DNA of 64,000 nt from Streptomyces flavochromogenes. Its GTDB lineage: Bacteria; Actinomycetota; Actinomycetes; Streptomycetales; Streptomycetaceae. The stretch spans positions 1 through 64,000 of the forward strand of contig NZ_JNZO01000035.1 of NCBI RefSeq assembly GCF_000717595.1, in the 5' to 3' direction. Made by a program: the position numbers and the translations under genes. A model generated the notes under the pieces. It did no database searches and was not told where the DNA came from. It worked only from the letters and a program-made list of their open reading frames with translations. How positions within the stretch are numbered: the stretch's first letter is position 1; the number at the start of each line of letters is the position of its first letter. Of this stretch, positions 51,345-61,112 are shown in pieces.

Positions 51345-51656
51345 TCAGGCCGCGGGTTCCCTGGGGAGGGACCGTACGGGGTGCCAGAGCTCCTGGGCGG
51401 CGCCGGGCGCCGATCTCCACAGCAGGCCGTCGGGGTGGTGGAGGACGGCCGTGATCTCGTCCGGGGTCGGCGGTTCGGTGTTGCCCCGGAGGTAGACCGC
51501 GCGCAGTCCGAGGTTCCGCAGCCGGGTCAGGGCGCGGGCACGGTTCGCGGCGTGGACCAGGAAGCGGACGGTGGCGCCGTCGCGGGCCGGGCTGGGCAGC
51601 CCTATCGCGACGACCACGCTGCCTCCCGGCAACTTGCAGAACCCTCCGTTGGGCAT
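51345..51656 (-). CDS. conserved Streptomyces hypothetical protein
   Basis: A 103-residue basic soluble protein (MPNGGFCKLPGGSVVVAIGL, then FLVHAANRARALTRLRNLGL and GNTEPPTPDEITAVLHHPDG). It belongs to a small family seen widely in Streptomyces; I know of no function. ATG 51656 follows GGGGGAG by 9 nt; the frame is open to 51719 but without a better start. The Arg-rich helix might contact nucleic acid, which is speculative. Confidence 0.75.
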   Translation of the reverse strand: MPNGGFCKLPGGSVVVAIGLPSPARDGATVRFLVHAANRARALTRLRNLGLRAVYLRGNTEPPTPDEITAVLHHPDGLLWRSAPGAAQELWHPVRSLPREPAA

Positions 51657-51727
51657 GCGGAACCACTCCCCCGTGGATCGACTGTCAATAAGAACATCGG
51701 TCTGAAGCGTCAGACGCACCTAAACAC

Positions 51728-51764
51728 GATCGGCCGCCGCCCGCTAGAGGGGCGACGGCCGATC
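51728..51764 (-). terminator. hairpin after the M6 peptidase gene
   Basis: GATCGGCCG-CG-CC and GG-CG-CGGCCGATC pair with a single mismatch over 14 bp. It lies 26 bp beyond the M6 peptidase stop on the minus strand. A short TGTTT follows. Confidence 0.7.
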
Positions 51765-51789
51765 ATGCTTTGACCTGCAGTTTTACCGA

Positions 51790-54228
51790 TTACTTCGTAG
51801 ACGGACCCACGCGAACCGTGATCGTCTCGCCGTTCTTCGGCTCCTTGACGACCTGGATCTTGGTGTTGGTGTCAGTTACCTGGACACCGGCGCGCGCCGT
51901 CTCCTGGAGCCAGTACGTGCCCTTGCGGTCGTCGAAGACCGGGTTGCCCGGCAGCGACGGGACGAACGCCGCGACGTCGGCCTTGTGGAGCAGGAGGCTG
52001 TCGGTCCGGTAGGTGCCGAAGGTGGAGTCGTAGGCCTGGACGCGGTTGCGCATCAGGCTGCCGTCCTTGAACTTCAGCGGGGTCGGGTGGGCGTCGACCG
52101 GAAGGATCAGACCCTGGCCCGGGTGGACCGCGGTGTTGTTGTCCTTCTGGGAGAGGTCCCACTTCCAGATGAGCAGACCGTTCTGGTACGGGTAGTGCTC
52201 GACCCAGCTCGCCTTGTCACCGGTGAACCCGAAGTTGTACGGGCCGACCTTGAGGGTGGCGTCGTACGAGACGTACTGGCGGTTCTCCGCGATGTAGTAC
52301 TGCTCGTACTCCTTCGTGAAGCCCTTGCCGACCCGCGAGAAGCCCTTGGCCGCCCAGCCGTTGTCACCGTTCTCGGCGTTGTCCGAGAAGACGGTGGCAC
52401 CGTCGGCGGTCAGCGTGATGGCGTCGGCCGTGAAGCCCTTGCCGCCGGCGCCGCCGTCCGTCTGGTAGCGGAAGCGGAGGTCGAACTTCTTGCCCGCGTA
52501 GGCGTCGAGGCCGTAGACGAGCTCCTTGTGCGTGCCCGAGACGTCGGTCAGCGCCGGGGCGCCGCTGGCGTCGCGCGGGAGCGGCTTGCCGTCGGCGGTG
52601 CCGTCCAGGGCCGTCCAGTTGGCGCCGCCGTCGGTCGACACCTCGGTGTAGAGGTAGTCGTAGTCGAGCTCGATGTCGTACCAGCCCTTGAGCTTCAGGG
52701 AGGCGGACGTCTTGCCCGTCAGGTCGACGGAGCGGGTCAGGGTGTTCTTGAGGTCGTCACCCATGTTGCTCCACCACTGCGTGGCACCCTCGGCGGGCGC
52801 GACGACATCGGTGGTGACGGCCTTCTTCGGCAGCTCGACGACGAGCGCCTGGGGGTTCTTGGTGTTGTACTCGGCCACGCCCAGCTTGTGGGTGGAGTTC
52901 CACTTGCGGGCCTCGTTGGCGACCTTGGTGTAGTTCAGCCAGCCGAGCTGCAGCTTGTCCCAGGCGTTCATGTCGCCGGGCAGGTCGCCGATGGCGTCCT
53001 TGCCGCGGCCGAGCCAGGAGCCGGAGGACATGAGCGACCAGAAGCCGGTCGAGTTCTCGGCGCCCTTGGCGCCGGAGGTGTCGTACAGGTCCGGCAGACC
53101 GAGGTCGTGGCCGTACTCGTGCGCGAAGACGCCGAGGCCGCCGTTCTCCGGCTGCATCGTGTAGTCGCCGACCCAGATGCCGGAGTCACCGATCTGCGTG
53201 CCGCCGGCCTTGTTGTTCGCCGGGCCGGTCTTGCCCGCGTTGGTGCCGTAGGCGTACCAGCGGTGGGCCCACAGGGCGTCGCCGGCCTGGGCGCCGCCGC
53301 CCGCCGACTCGTCCTCGCCCGCGTGGACGATCTGGAAGTGGTCGATGTACCCGTCGGGCTCGTTGAAGTTGCCGTCGCCGTCGAAGTCGTACCGGTCCCA
53401 CAGGTCGTACTGCGCCAGGTCGGCCTTGATCTGGGCGTCGGTACGGCCCTTGGCCTTCTGGTCCGCGGTCCACGCCGTGACACCGTCGCGGACGGCGTCC
53501 CAGACGTTGGAGCAGTTGCTGTTGCCGCAGTAGTTCGAGCCGTAACGGGCCTCGTTGTACTCGACCTTGACCCAGTCGGAGACGCCGCCGTCGACCGAGT
53601 AACGGCCGGACGAGGTCTTCTCGTAGTAGGTCTTCAGCGACTGCTTGGGCTGTCCCTTGGCGTCCTTGCCGGTGCCGAAGTACAGGTCCTGGAAGTGCTG
53701 CTGGTTGTAGTCCGCCTGCCATTCCGTGGAGTTGTCGTGCGCACGGTCCGGCTTGGCTATCTGGTTGTGCAGGGGACCGGGCGTGCCGCCGAACTTCGGC
53801 TTCAGCTCGGTCGTCTCGTCGTCGGCGCGGTCGACGAGGGTGGTGGTGTCCACCTTGTCGCCGAACTCGACGAGGATCGTGAAGATCTTGTCGGTCTTCT
53901 CGCGGCCGAGCTCGACGTACTTCTTGTCGTCGAGCTTGACGACCTGGGAGCCGTTTCGGCGCTCCACCTTCGACTCGCCACTCAGCACCTGCTCCAGGGC
54001 AGCCTTGCGCTGCTGCTCCTGCTGCTCGCTGTAGGGACCCTCGAGGTCGTGGTCGACCGCCGTCTTGTCGATCCCGGCGCCGGGCGCCGGGTCGTGACGG
54101 ACATCGGCCGGGTTCACGCTGCCGTGATTGTCCGCCCATGCGGTGGTGAAGGTCGAGGCGGTGGCGGCGGTGGCCGCGAGCGCCACAACAACTGCGGACG
54201 TTCTGATCGCCCGTCGTCTGTTGGTCAC
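51790..54228 (-). CDS. secreted immune inhibitor A-type M6 metallopeptidase
   Basis: An 812-residue secreted protease. The signal peptide is RRRAIRTSAVVVALAATAAT then AWA-DNHG. A propeptide leads to the M6 domain with the zinc motif HEYGHDLGLPDLYD and a downstream Met-turn region (GFWSLMSSGSW). Next are MAM/jelly-roll-like segments (LKLKGWYDIELDYDYLYTEV, FDLRFRYQTDGGAGGKGFTA) and a VCBS-like C-terminal region. InhA-type enzymes degrade host or environmental proteins. GGGGAGGA lies 7 nt before GTG 54228. Alone in its transcription unit. Confidence 0.93.
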   Translation of the reverse strand: MTNRRRAIRTSAVVVALAATAATASTFTTAWADNHGSVNPADVRHDPAPGAGIDKTAVDHDLEGPYSEQQEQQRKAALEQVLSGESKVERRNGSQVVKLDDKKYVELGREKTDKIFTILVEFGDKVDTTTLVDRADDETTELKPKFGGTPGPLHNQIAKPDRAHDNSTEWQADYNQQHFQDLYFGTGKDAKGQPKQSLKTYYEKTSSGRYSVDGGVSDWVKVEYNEARYGSNYCGNSNCSNVWDAVRDGVTAWTADQKAKGRTDAQIKADLAQYDLWDRYDFDGDGNFNEPDGYIDHFQIVHAGEDESAGGGAQAGDALWAHRWYAYGTNAGKTGPANNKAGGTQIGDSGIWVGDYTMQPENGGLGVFAHEYGHDLGLPDLYDTSGAKGAENSTGFWSLMSSGSWLGRGKDAIGDLPGDMNAWDKLQLGWLNYTKVANEARKWNSTHKLGVAEYNTKNPQALVVELPKKAVTTDVVAPAEGATQWWSNMGDDLKNTLTRSVDLTGKTSASLKLKGWYDIELDYDYLYTEVSTDGGANWTALDGTADGKPLPRDASGAPALTDVSGTHKELVYGLDAYAGKKFDLRFRYQTDGGAGGKGFTADAITLTADGATVFSDNAENGDNGWAAKGFSRVGKGFTKEYEQYYIAENRQYVSYDATLKVGPYNFGFTGDKASWVEHYPYQNGLLIWKWDLSQKDNNTAVHPGQGLILPVDAHPTPLKFKDGSLMRNRVQAYDSTFGTYRTDSLLLHKADVAAFVPSLPGNPVFDDRKGTYWLQETARAGVQVTDTNTKIQVVKEPKNGETITVRVGPSTK

Positions 54229-54561
54229 TTGATATGTCCTCCCCGGCGCCCGCGCTTCGGACCGAAGGTGGGGTGTCCGTCCGGCGGGTCGCGCGTCACA
54301 AGTGACGACATTCGACCGGAGGTACGCAAGAAAAGACAGATCTTGACTTGCACATACCAACTGCACTATGCGGGAGGTGAATTCCGATTATCGGACGATC
54401 GACGGGCACCTTACGGAGAAAAATCACACGACGCGTGACTCCGTGCGCCCCCCGTGCACCCCGTGCCCCCGCATCGTGGGTGAGGTCACGCTTACTTCGG
54501 CTCCGCCCGGGCATCCACGGTCTTAGAGTCGAACCGTTGTCCTGAGAGGGCGGTACGTGTC
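54229..54561. other. intergenic region upstream of the M6 peptidase
   Basis: This 333-bp region has no gene. It contains the peptidase promoter/leader, including an AT-rich stretch (54330-54390) and a small inverted repeat CCGAT-T-ATCGG (54384-54394), and the leader of the small gene at 54562. Confidence 0.65.
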
Positions 54562-54840
54562 ATGCAGCGTCCGAACGCCGCGCAACTCACCTGCGGTTCG
54601 GCCACCGTCGTTCTCACGACCGTCGCCCTGCTGCTGCTCTCCGGTACGACGACCACGCTCGGCATCGCGGTGATCTGCCTCGCCGGCCTGCTGCTCGGAC
54701 TGCTCGTGGCCGTGACGATGCCCCTGCGGACGACGGGCGTCAAGACCACCGCACCGACTCCGGCATCCGCCGCACGCGAAGAGGTCCGGGTACCGACCGC
54801 GCGCGTGGGCGCGGGAGTCGACACCCGGACCGGTTCGTGA
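54562..54840 (+). CDS. small membrane protein, unknown
   Basis: A 92-residue protein with two membrane helices (GSATVVLTTVALLLLSGTTT and TLGIAVICLAGLLLGLLVAV) and a Thr/Ala/Arg-rich hydrophilic tail. Homologues are familiar as hypothetical proteins in Streptomyces. ATG 54562 is preceded by GAGGGCGG. Function unknown. Confidence 0.75.
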   Translation: MQRPNAAQLTCGSATVVLTTVALLLLSGTTTTLGIAVICLAGLLLGLLVAVTMPLRTTGVKTTAPTPASAAREEVRVPTARVGAGVDTRTGS

Positions 54841-54897
54841 CACCTCGTCCGTAAATGCGTCGTCACCGCCGGCTCCGCGCGGACGACGTCGGTTCGG

Positions 54898-55683
54898 CTA
54901 CTGCGGGACGGAGACCACCACCGTCTTCGCCGCCTTGTCGTGCAGACCCTGCTTGTAGGGCTTGTCGACCAGGATCAGGATCAGCAGGAGCAGCGGCCAC
55001 AGGCAGGCGCAGCAGATCAGGGCGGGGAGCCACAGGACGATCGCGCGCAGGAGCGACTGACTCATCGGCGGCGTCGAGCCGTCGTTGAGCATCGCGACCC
55101 GCAGCTTCAGCCATTTCTTGCCGAGGGTCTGGCCGTTCTTGGCGACCATCACCGTGTCGTACGCGACGAACGCGACGATCGTGATCAGCTGGAAGACCAG
55201 CTGGCTACCGCCGTTGAGGCTGTTGACCGTGTCGCCGAAGTCGTTGCCGTCCTCGGTCGCCCGCGAGTAGATCTTGAACGGGATGCCGATGATCGCCAGC
55301 GGGATCGCGATGATCAGCCAGTCGATGATGCGGGCGATGATGCGCTTGCCGGACTCGGCGAGCGGCGGCATCCCGGAGAGCGGATCGGTCCCTCCGTACC
55401 CGGCGCCGTAGCCGCCGTACGGGGGCGGGGGCGGCGGCGCGTTGTCGTACGGGGAGCCTCCCGGCGAACCGTACGGCGAACCGCCCGTGGGTCCGTACGG
55501 ACTCCCGGGCGGCGGACCTCCCGGCGGCGGACCTCCCGGCGGAGGCCCTTCCGGCGGAGGCCCTTCCGGGGGCGGTCCGGACGGAGGCGGCTGGCCGGCG
55601 GAGGGCGGCGGAGGCTCCTGCGGCCTCTTGAGGAACGGGTCCTCCTCGGGCGGCTGGCCGGGCGGCGGCTGGTCGGTGCTCAT
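54898..55683 (-). CDS. RDD family membrane protein with Pro-rich N-terminus
   Basis: A 261-residue protein. Residues 1-95 are Pro/Gly-rich (PPPEGPPPGGPPPGG and PYGSPGGSPY repeats), cytoplasmic and disordered. The RDD domain follows (SGKRIIARIIDWLIIAIPLA with Arg, then NGQTLGKKWLKLRV and DKPYKQGLHDKAAKTVVV), with three to four helices. RDD proteins may act as ion exchangers or membrane scaffolds. It is 110 bp downstream of a second RDD gene on the same strand. Confidence 0.88.
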   Translation of the reverse strand: MSTDQPPPGQPPEEDPFLKRPQEPPPPSAGQPPPSGPPPEGPPPEGPPPGGPPPGGPPPGSPYGPTGGSPYGSPGGSPYDNAPPPPPPYGGYGAGYGGTDPLSGMPPLAESGKRIIARIIDWLIIAIPLAIIGIPFKIYSRATEDGNDFGDTVNSLNGGSQLVFQLITIVAFVAYDTVMVAKNGQTLGKKWLKLRVAMLNDGSTPPMSQSLLRAIVLWLPALICCACLWPLLLLILILVDKPYKQGLHDKAAKTVVVSVPQ

Positions 55684-55793
55684 GGGGGCAGTGCATCCCG
55701 GGCCGGGCGCCCCCGCAAGGAATCACCGCCCGTTCGGGGGACCCCCGGCCGCCGGGGGTCCCCCGCACCGGCCGGGGGCCGGCGGCCCGCGGA

Positions 55794-57353
55794 TCAGCGC
55801 GCCACGAAGGTACGGGCGGCCTTGTCGTGCCAGCACTGCCGCCAGGGGCGGTCGAAGAGGCACCACAGGACGTTGAGGACGCCGATGGCCAGGAGCCCCA
55901 GGACGCTGTAGACGAGCCAGCGGCGCAGGGCCGCCCCGAAGCGCGGCGGCTGGTGCGCCTCGATGTCCCGCACCTCGATCCCGCACAGCTTCTTGCCGAG
56001 CGTGCGCCCCCACTTGGCGGTGGGCAGCGCCTCGTACAGGACGCCGATGACGAGGAACGCGGCCAGTGCGATGCCGAACTGCACGGAGGTCGTGCCGTCG
56101 ACCAGCCACACCTGGACGGTGACGCCCGACTGCTTGGCCGCCTCGATCTTGCCGTTGATGTGGTCGAGGGCCGCGGTCACGAACGGAAAGGCCGCGGCGC
56201 CGACGAGCGCACCCAGGACGAGGGTGTCGATCAGCCGGGCGATCAGCCGCCGGCCGAGCCCGGCGGGGCGCGCGGAGGCCTGCGCGCGGGCCGCCTGGAC
56301 GAACAGGTCGTCGACCGGCGGCTTCCAGGGGACGACGGGCTGCTGCGGGTCCTGGGGCTGTGACGGGGACTGTGGTGCCTGGGGCTGTGGCTGGGCCTGC
56401 TGGGCCCAGGAGGGGGTCGCGGCCGCCGGGGCCGGAGCGGGTGCCCGGTGTACGGGGGTGGGGGCGGCCGTCGCGGCGGGTTCGGGGGCCGGCCGGGGAG
56501 CCGGCTGGGGCCTGGTGGCCTGCGGGGTCGGCTGCGGCTGCTGAGGGGTCACGGCGGGCGTGGGGGTGGGGACCGGTGTGACCGGCATCCCGCCGAGGCG
56601 CGCCGCTCCCCCGGTGGCCCGGGGGTCCGTCGCCGGGCCGGCGGGCCGCGCCGTGCTCTCGGGCTCGGGTTCACCCGCACCGGCGACCGGCCAGTCCGCC
56701 GGCGTGCGCGGGTCGGGGGTTCGGGGCGCGCCCCAGGAGACCTTCTGGTCGAGGTCGCCGCCGAAGCCGGTCTGGCGGGAGGTGTCCGCCTGCCAGGCAG
56801 AGGCGGGTTCCGCGGGGGCCGGCTCCTCGTCGAAGAAGACGGGCCCGGTCTCCTCCACGGTGGGCACGGGGGCCAGGGCGGGCGCCCGGTCCTGCGCGGG
56901 GAGCTGCGCGGGCGCCTGGGCCTGGGCCGGTACGGAGGCGGCGGGGCGCACGGGTTCGAGCTGGGCGGCGGGCTGCGGCCGGTACGGCTGCTCGGCGAGC
57001 TGCTGCATCGGCTGGAGCTGCTGTTCGTGGGGCTGGTGCGGCTCGTGGTGCTGCTGCTCGTGGTGCTGCTGCGGCTGGTGCTGCGCGGGCTGATGAGGCT
57101 GGACCGGCTCCGGTTCGGGCCGGGCCGGCTGTGCGGCGGCCGGTGCCGGCGCCGGGCCGGAGGCCAGGATCGGGCCGCCCGGGATCGCCGAGGCCGGCGG
57201 ACCCGGCGGAACCTCACCGTCCGTGGGCGCGGGCCTGCTCGTACCGGGAACCCAGGCGCCCCCGTTCCAATACCGGATGTATCCGGGAATGGACGGGTCC
57301 GGGTAGTACCCCGCCTGCGGTACCTCTCCGCCGCCTCCAGGAGGAGTAGCCAC
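55794..57353 (-). CDS. RDD family protein with DUF2510 N-terminus
   Basis: A 519-residue protein. The N-terminus holds a DUF2510 module (AGYYPDPSIPGYIRYWNGGA), followed by about 300 residues of Pro/Ala/Gln/Glu low complexity (including HQPAQHQPQQHHEQQHHEP) and a C-terminal RDD domain (GLGRRLIARLIDTLVLGALV, WGRTLGKKLCGIEVRDI, DRPWRQCWHDKAARTFVAR). It shares the RDD layout with its downstream neighbour, so the pair probably arose by duplication. DUF2510 is usually an adaptor fused to membrane domains. Confidence 0.9.
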   Translation of the reverse strand: MATPPGGGGEVPQAGYYPDPSIPGYIRYWNGGAWVPGTSRPAPTDGEVPPGPPASAIPGGPILASGPAPAPAAAQPARPEPEPVQPHQPAQHQPQQHHEQQHHEPHQPHEQQLQPMQQLAEQPYRPQPAAQLEPVRPAASVPAQAQAPAQLPAQDRAPALAPVPTVEETGPVFFDEEPAPAEPASAWQADTSRQTGFGGDLDQKVSWGAPRTPDPRTPADWPVAGAGEPEPESTARPAGPATDPRATGGAARLGGMPVTPVPTPTPAVTPQQPQPTPQATRPQPAPRPAPEPAATAAPTPVHRAPAPAPAAATPSWAQQAQPQPQAPQSPSQPQDPQQPVVPWKPPVDDLFVQAARAQASARPAGLGRRLIARLIDTLVLGALVGAAAFPFVTAALDHINGKIEAAKQSGVTVQVWLVDGTTSVQFGIALAAFLVIGVLYEALPTAKWGRTLGKKLCGIEVRDIEAHQPPRFGAALRRWLVYSVLGLLAIGVLNVLWCLFDRPWRQCWHDKAARTFVAR

Positions 57354-57664
57354 TGCCCCGACTCCGTTCAGTCACAACGCCCTTGATCCGCGCGGCCGCG
57401 TGCCGGGCGTGCCGCGCCCAAGGAGGACAGTAACGAAGAACACCCCCGAGGGAACAAAGAGCCCGTGAGAAAGCCCGCCTTCGAGAGGGACACGTACCGG
57501 AATCGATCACTCCCGGTGATGTTCGGGCCGGGACATACGCCCTGCTCACCGAGCCGGAAAAACTTCCCGAAAAAACTTCCCGAAGTCGCGTAATGAGCCG
57601 GGGGCACCCCGCTCTCTCCCGGTGAAGGCCCGCACGGGGCCGGTCCACGCGAGGGAGTACGACC
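57354..57664. other. divergent intergenic region upstream of the ssgG-like gene
   Basis: The 311-bp interval has no gene. It separates the RDD gene from the ssgG-like gene and should hold both promoters. A direct repeat AAAAACTTCCCG occurs twice in tandem (57558-57583), about 80 bp before the ssgG-like start; it may be a regulator site. Confidence 0.65.
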
Positions 57665-58156
57665 ATGCAGAACACCGACAACACCACCGTCGAGCGCGAG
57701 CTGGAGCTGAAGCTGGTGCTCTCGCCCGAGCGCGCCGTCCCCGTCCCCGCCCGGCTCGCCTACCGCACGGACGACCCGTACGCCGTCCACATCACGTTCC
57801 ACATCGGCACCGACCACCCGGTCAACTGGACGTTCGCGCGCGAACTCCTGGTCGAGGGCGTGTTCCGGGCCTGCGGGCACGGTGACGTGCGGATCTGGCC
57901 CACGAAGGTCGACGGCCGCGGCGTCATCCTGATGGCGCTCTCCTCCCCCGACGGCGACGCCCTCCTCGAAGCCCCCTCCGCGCAGGTGTCCGCCTGGCTG
58001 GAGCGAACCCTGCGCGCGGTGCCGCCGGGCACCGAGTCCGAGCGGCTCGGCATCGACGACGGACTCGCCGAACTCCTCGCGACCACCGTGATCGCCGACG
58101 AGCTGTGGCTGCGCGACCCGTGGCCGTCGGACGAGTCGCAGGACGGCGAGCTGTGA
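57665..58156 (+). CDS. ssgG: SsgA-like sporulation/cell-division regulator (SsgG-like)
   Basis: A 163-residue SALP-family protein. Signature blocks are VPARLAYRTDDPYAVHITFH, WTFARELLVEGVFRACGHGD, VRIWPTKVDGRGVILMALSS and PDGDALLEAP. SALPs are specific to sporulating actinomycetes and direct septum placement, division and wall remodelling (SsgA/SsgB recruit FtsZ). The gene symbol rests on location (upstream of an FAD oxidase, TPR gene and hppD, as for S. coelicolor ssgG), from memory. GAGGGAG lies before the ATG. Confidence 0.88.
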   Translation: MQNTDNTTVERELELKLVLSPERAVPVPARLAYRTDDPYAVHITFHIGTDHPVNWTFARELLVEGVFRACGHGDVRIWPTKVDGRGVILMALSSPDGDALLEAPSAQVSAWLERTLRAVPPGTESERLGIDDGLAELLATTVIADELWLRDPWPSDESQDGEL

Positions 58157-58191
58157 GCCCCGTACCCGTGCGACCCCACGGGTCCGCCGCG

Positions 58192-59559
58192 TCAGAAGAG
58201 CTTTCCGGGGTTGAGCAGCCCCAGCGGGTCGAAGGTGGCCTTGATCCCGCGCTGGAGCTCCAGTCCGACCGGCCCCAGCTCCCGTGCCAGCCACTCCTTC
58301 TTGAGGACGCCCACGCCGTGCTCGCCGGTGATCGTGCCGCCGAGCGCGAGCCCGAGCGCCATGATCTCGTCGAAGGACTCGCGCGCGCGCCGCGACTCGT
58401 CCTCGTCGGTGTGGTCGAAGCAGACGACGGGATGGGTGTTGCCGTCGCCCGCGTGCGCGCAGACCCCGATGGTCAGGTCGTACTTCTCCGCGACCGCCGC
58501 CGTGCCCGCGAGCATCTCCGCGAGCCGCGTCCGCGGCACGCACACGTCGTCGATCATCGTCGCCGACTTGATCGTCTCCAGGGCCGTGAGGGAGAGCCGG
58601 CGCGCCTGGAGGAGGAGTTCGGACTCGGCGGTGTCGGCGGCCGGGACGACCTCGGTGGCGCCCGCCGCCACGCACAGCTCCCCCACGGCGGCCAGATCGG
58701 CGGCCGGGTCGGGGGTGTCGAAGGCACACAGGAGCAGCGCCTCTGTGGTGTCGGGCAGACCCATGCGCGCCACCCTGTTGACGGCCTGGACCGTCGTGCG
58801 GTCCATGAGTTCGAGCAACGACGGGGTGTGGCCGCGCTCCATGATCGTGCAGACGGCCGCGCAGGCGGCGGCCGCGGAGGGGAACTCGGCGGCCAGCGCG
58901 AGCTGCACCGGGGGTTGCGGCCTGAGCGAGAGCACGGCCCGGACGACGATGCCGAGACTGCCCTCCGAGCCGACGAAGAGCCTGGTCAGGTCATAGCCGG
59001 CGACGCCCTTGGCGGTGCGGCGGCCGGTGGTCAGGAGCCGGCCGTCGGCGAGGACGACGTCGAGGCCGAGGACGTACTCGGCCGTCACCCCGTACTTCAC
59101 ACAGCACAGACCGCCGGAGGCCGTGCCGATGTTTCCGCCGATGGTGCACGTCTCCCAGCTGGACGGGTCCGGCGGGTAGTAGAGGCCGTGTTCGGCGACG
59201 GCCCGTGACAGCACCGCGTTGACGACACCCGGCTCGACGACGGCGATCCGGTCGACCGGGTTGATCTCCAGGATGCGGTCCATCCTGACCAGGGAGAGCA
59301 CGATGCAGCCCTCGGAGGCGTTGGCGCCGCCGGAGAGGCCCGTGCGGGCTCCCTGCGGGACGACGGGGACGCGGAGTTCGGTCGCGGTGCGCATGACGTG
59401 CTGCACCTGCTCCACGGTGCGCGGGAGCACGACGACCGCCGGGGCGCCGGCCTCGCAGAAGCTCGCCATGTCGTTCGCGTACGAGGCGGTCACGTCCGGA
59501 TCGGTGAGCAGCGCCTCGGCGGGCAGCCCGGCGCGCAGCCGCGTCAGAAGATCGTCCAT
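58192..59559 (-). CDS. FAD-binding oxidase, GlcD/D-lactate dehydrogenase type
   Basis: A 455-residue flavoprotein of the FAD_binding_4 / FAD-oxidase C family. The FAD domain has VPVVPQGARTGLSGGANASE and CTIGGNIGTASGGLCCVKYG, then GLDVVLADGRLLTTGRRTAK, LFVGSEGSLGIV. The C-terminal domain has CAHAGDGNTHPVVCFDHTDE (metal-binding His/Asp) and ITGEHGVGVLKKEWL. It oxidises a 2-hydroxy acid such as glycolate or D-lactate. It has no iron-sulphur partner nearby, so it may act alone. Confidence 0.92.
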   Translation of the reverse strand: MDDLLTRLRAGLPAEALLTDPDVTASYANDMASFCEAGAPAVVVLPRTVEQVQHVMRTATELRVPVVPQGARTGLSGGANASEGCIVLSLVRMDRILEINPVDRIAVVEPGVVNAVLSRAVAEHGLYYPPDPSSWETCTIGGNIGTASGGLCCVKYGVTAEYVLGLDVVLADGRLLTTGRRTAKGVAGYDLTRLFVGSEGSLGIVVRAVLSLRPQPPVQLALAAEFPSAAAACAAVCTIMERGHTPSLLELMDRTTVQAVNRVARMGLPDTTEALLLCAFDTPDPAADLAAVGELCVAAGATEVVPAADTAESELLLQARRLSLTALETIKSATMIDDVCVPRTRLAEMLAGTAAVAEKYDLTIGVCAHAGDGNTHPVVCFDHTDEDESRRARESFDEIMALGLALGGTITGEHGVGVLKKEWLARELGPVGLELQRGIKATFDPLGLLNPGKLF

Positions 59560-59657
59560 GACTCCAGCGTGGCACCCGGGGCCATCGGTGTGAACCCGCC
59601 GGGGCAGGCGCTTCGTGTGCTCTTCGTACAGGCGCGGGCGGGCGCACAGTGAGCGCC

Positions 59658-61112
59658 ATGAAGACGCAGAACGTGTCGAGGACGGTCCTCGCGGCCGGAG
59701 TGGGCGCGGTGCTCGCGGCGACGGCACTCCTCTACCTCCCCGAGCTCCTCGACCAGGGGCCGCCGCCCCCGCCCGGTCCGGCGGAGCGGGCGACGATCGC
59801 GGCCCACGCGGGCGCGCAGGCCGCGCTCCCGGACCTGGCCGCGCTGATCACCGACCGGGAGAAGTGGCTGCGCGCCCACCCGGACGACGACGCGTCCTGG
59901 GCGGAACTCGGCGCGGCGTACACGGAGCGGGGCGCGCGCCTCGGCGACGTAAGGGACTATCCGCGCGCCGAGAAGGCACTGCGGCGCTCGCTGGCCGAAC
60001 GGCCCGCCGCGCGCGGCAACACGGCCGCCCAGCTGGGCCTGGGGGCGCTCGCGGGGGCGCGCGGCGACTGGAATTCGGCCAAGGAGTGGGGCGAGAAGGT
60101 CCGTACGGCGGACCCGCGCCGCTGGCCCGCGTACCCGGTCCTGATGGACGCGTACAACGGCCTCGGGGACTACAAGGCGGCCCAGAAGGCGATGGAGACC
60201 CTGCAGGGGCTCCACAAGGGCGCGATGGTGCGGACGCGGGCCGCGCAGACCTACCGCGACCGGGGCTGGCGCGAGGACGCCGACGCGGCCGCCCTCGACG
60301 CGGTGTCGCTCGCGGAGACGGCCCCGGACAAGGCGGCCGCACTGGCCCGGCTCGGCGACCTGGCGTGGGAACGGGGCGAACCGGACGAGGCGCTCGCGCT
60401 GTTCGGGGCGGCGCTGACGCAGGTACGGGACCACGGGCCCTCGCTCGCGGGCCGGGCGCGGGCGCTGACGGCACTCGGCCGCACCGACGAGGCGCTGCGG
60501 GACTGGCGGGCGGCGCTGGCCCGGCTGCCGCTGCCGGAGTACGTCCTGGAGGCCGGTGAGCTGTCCGAGTCGCTGGGCCTGCACGAGGACGCGCGGGCGC
60601 TGTACGAGCGGCTGCGGACCGGCACGTGGGCGGGCGGGGAGGTGGCCCTCGCACTGCTCGACGCGGACCACGGCAACGCGGCGGCGGCGGTCACCCGGAT
60701 GCGGGCGGAATGGGCGCGGGGGCACCGCTCGGTGCGGGTCGCGGACACGCTGGGGTGGGCGCTGTACCGGGCGGGTCAGCCCAAGGAGGCGCTGGAGTAC
60801 GCGACTCGGGCCACGGAGGAGGGCCTGCGGAGCGCCCTCTTCTCGTACCACCGGGGCGAGATCGAACGGGCCCTGGAGGAGACCGGCCCGGCCCGGCGGC
60901 ACCTGGCGGAGGCTCTGCGGATCAACCCGCACTTCTCACCGCTGCTCGCGCCGAGGGCGGCGGGGGCGGTGGCGGCGCTCGGCGAACCCTCGGACGAACT
61001 CCCGAAGGAACTCCGCCCGGAGCCGGAGCCGGCGAGGGGGGTGGGGCCGCGGACCCCGGTGAAGCCGCCCAAGGCGGCGAAGGCGGCGGACACGACGGCG
61101 CCGCGGGAGTAG
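59658..61112 (+). CDS. membrane-anchored TPR-repeat protein
   Basis: A protein of about 484 residues. One N-terminal membrane helix (TVLAAGVGAVLAATALLYLP) is followed by a Pro-rich hinge and roughly eight TPR-like helical pairs (SWAELGAAYTERGARLGDVR, ARLGDLAWERGEPDEALALF, ADTLGWALYRAGQPKEALEY). The C-terminal tail is Pro/Glu/Ala/Lys-rich. TPR arrays bind protein partners; the orientation suggests an extracytoplasmic scaffold. ATG 59658 is used; GTG 59649 is in frame and close. Confidence 0.85.
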   Translation: MKTQNVSRTVLAAGVGAVLAATALLYLPELLDQGPPPPPGPAERATIAAHAGAQAALPDLAALITDREKWLRAHPDDDASWAELGAAYTERGARLGDVRDYPRAEKALRRSLAERPAARGNTAAQLGLGALAGARGDWNSAKEWGEKVRTADPRRWPAYPVLMDAYNGLGDYKAAQKAMETLQGLHKGAMVRTRAAQTYRDRGWREDADAAALDAVSLAETAPDKAAALARLGDLAWERGEPDEALALFGAALTQVRDHGPSLAGRARALTALGRTDEALRDWRAALARLPLPEYVLEAGELSESLGLHEDARALYERLRTGTWAGGEVALALLDADHGNAAAAVTRMRAEWARGHRSVRVADTLGWALYRAGQPKEALEYATRATEEGLRSALFSYHRGEIERALEETGPARRHLAEALRINPHFSPLLAPRAAGAVAALGEPSDELPKELRPEPEPARGVGPRTPVKPPKAAKAADTTAPRE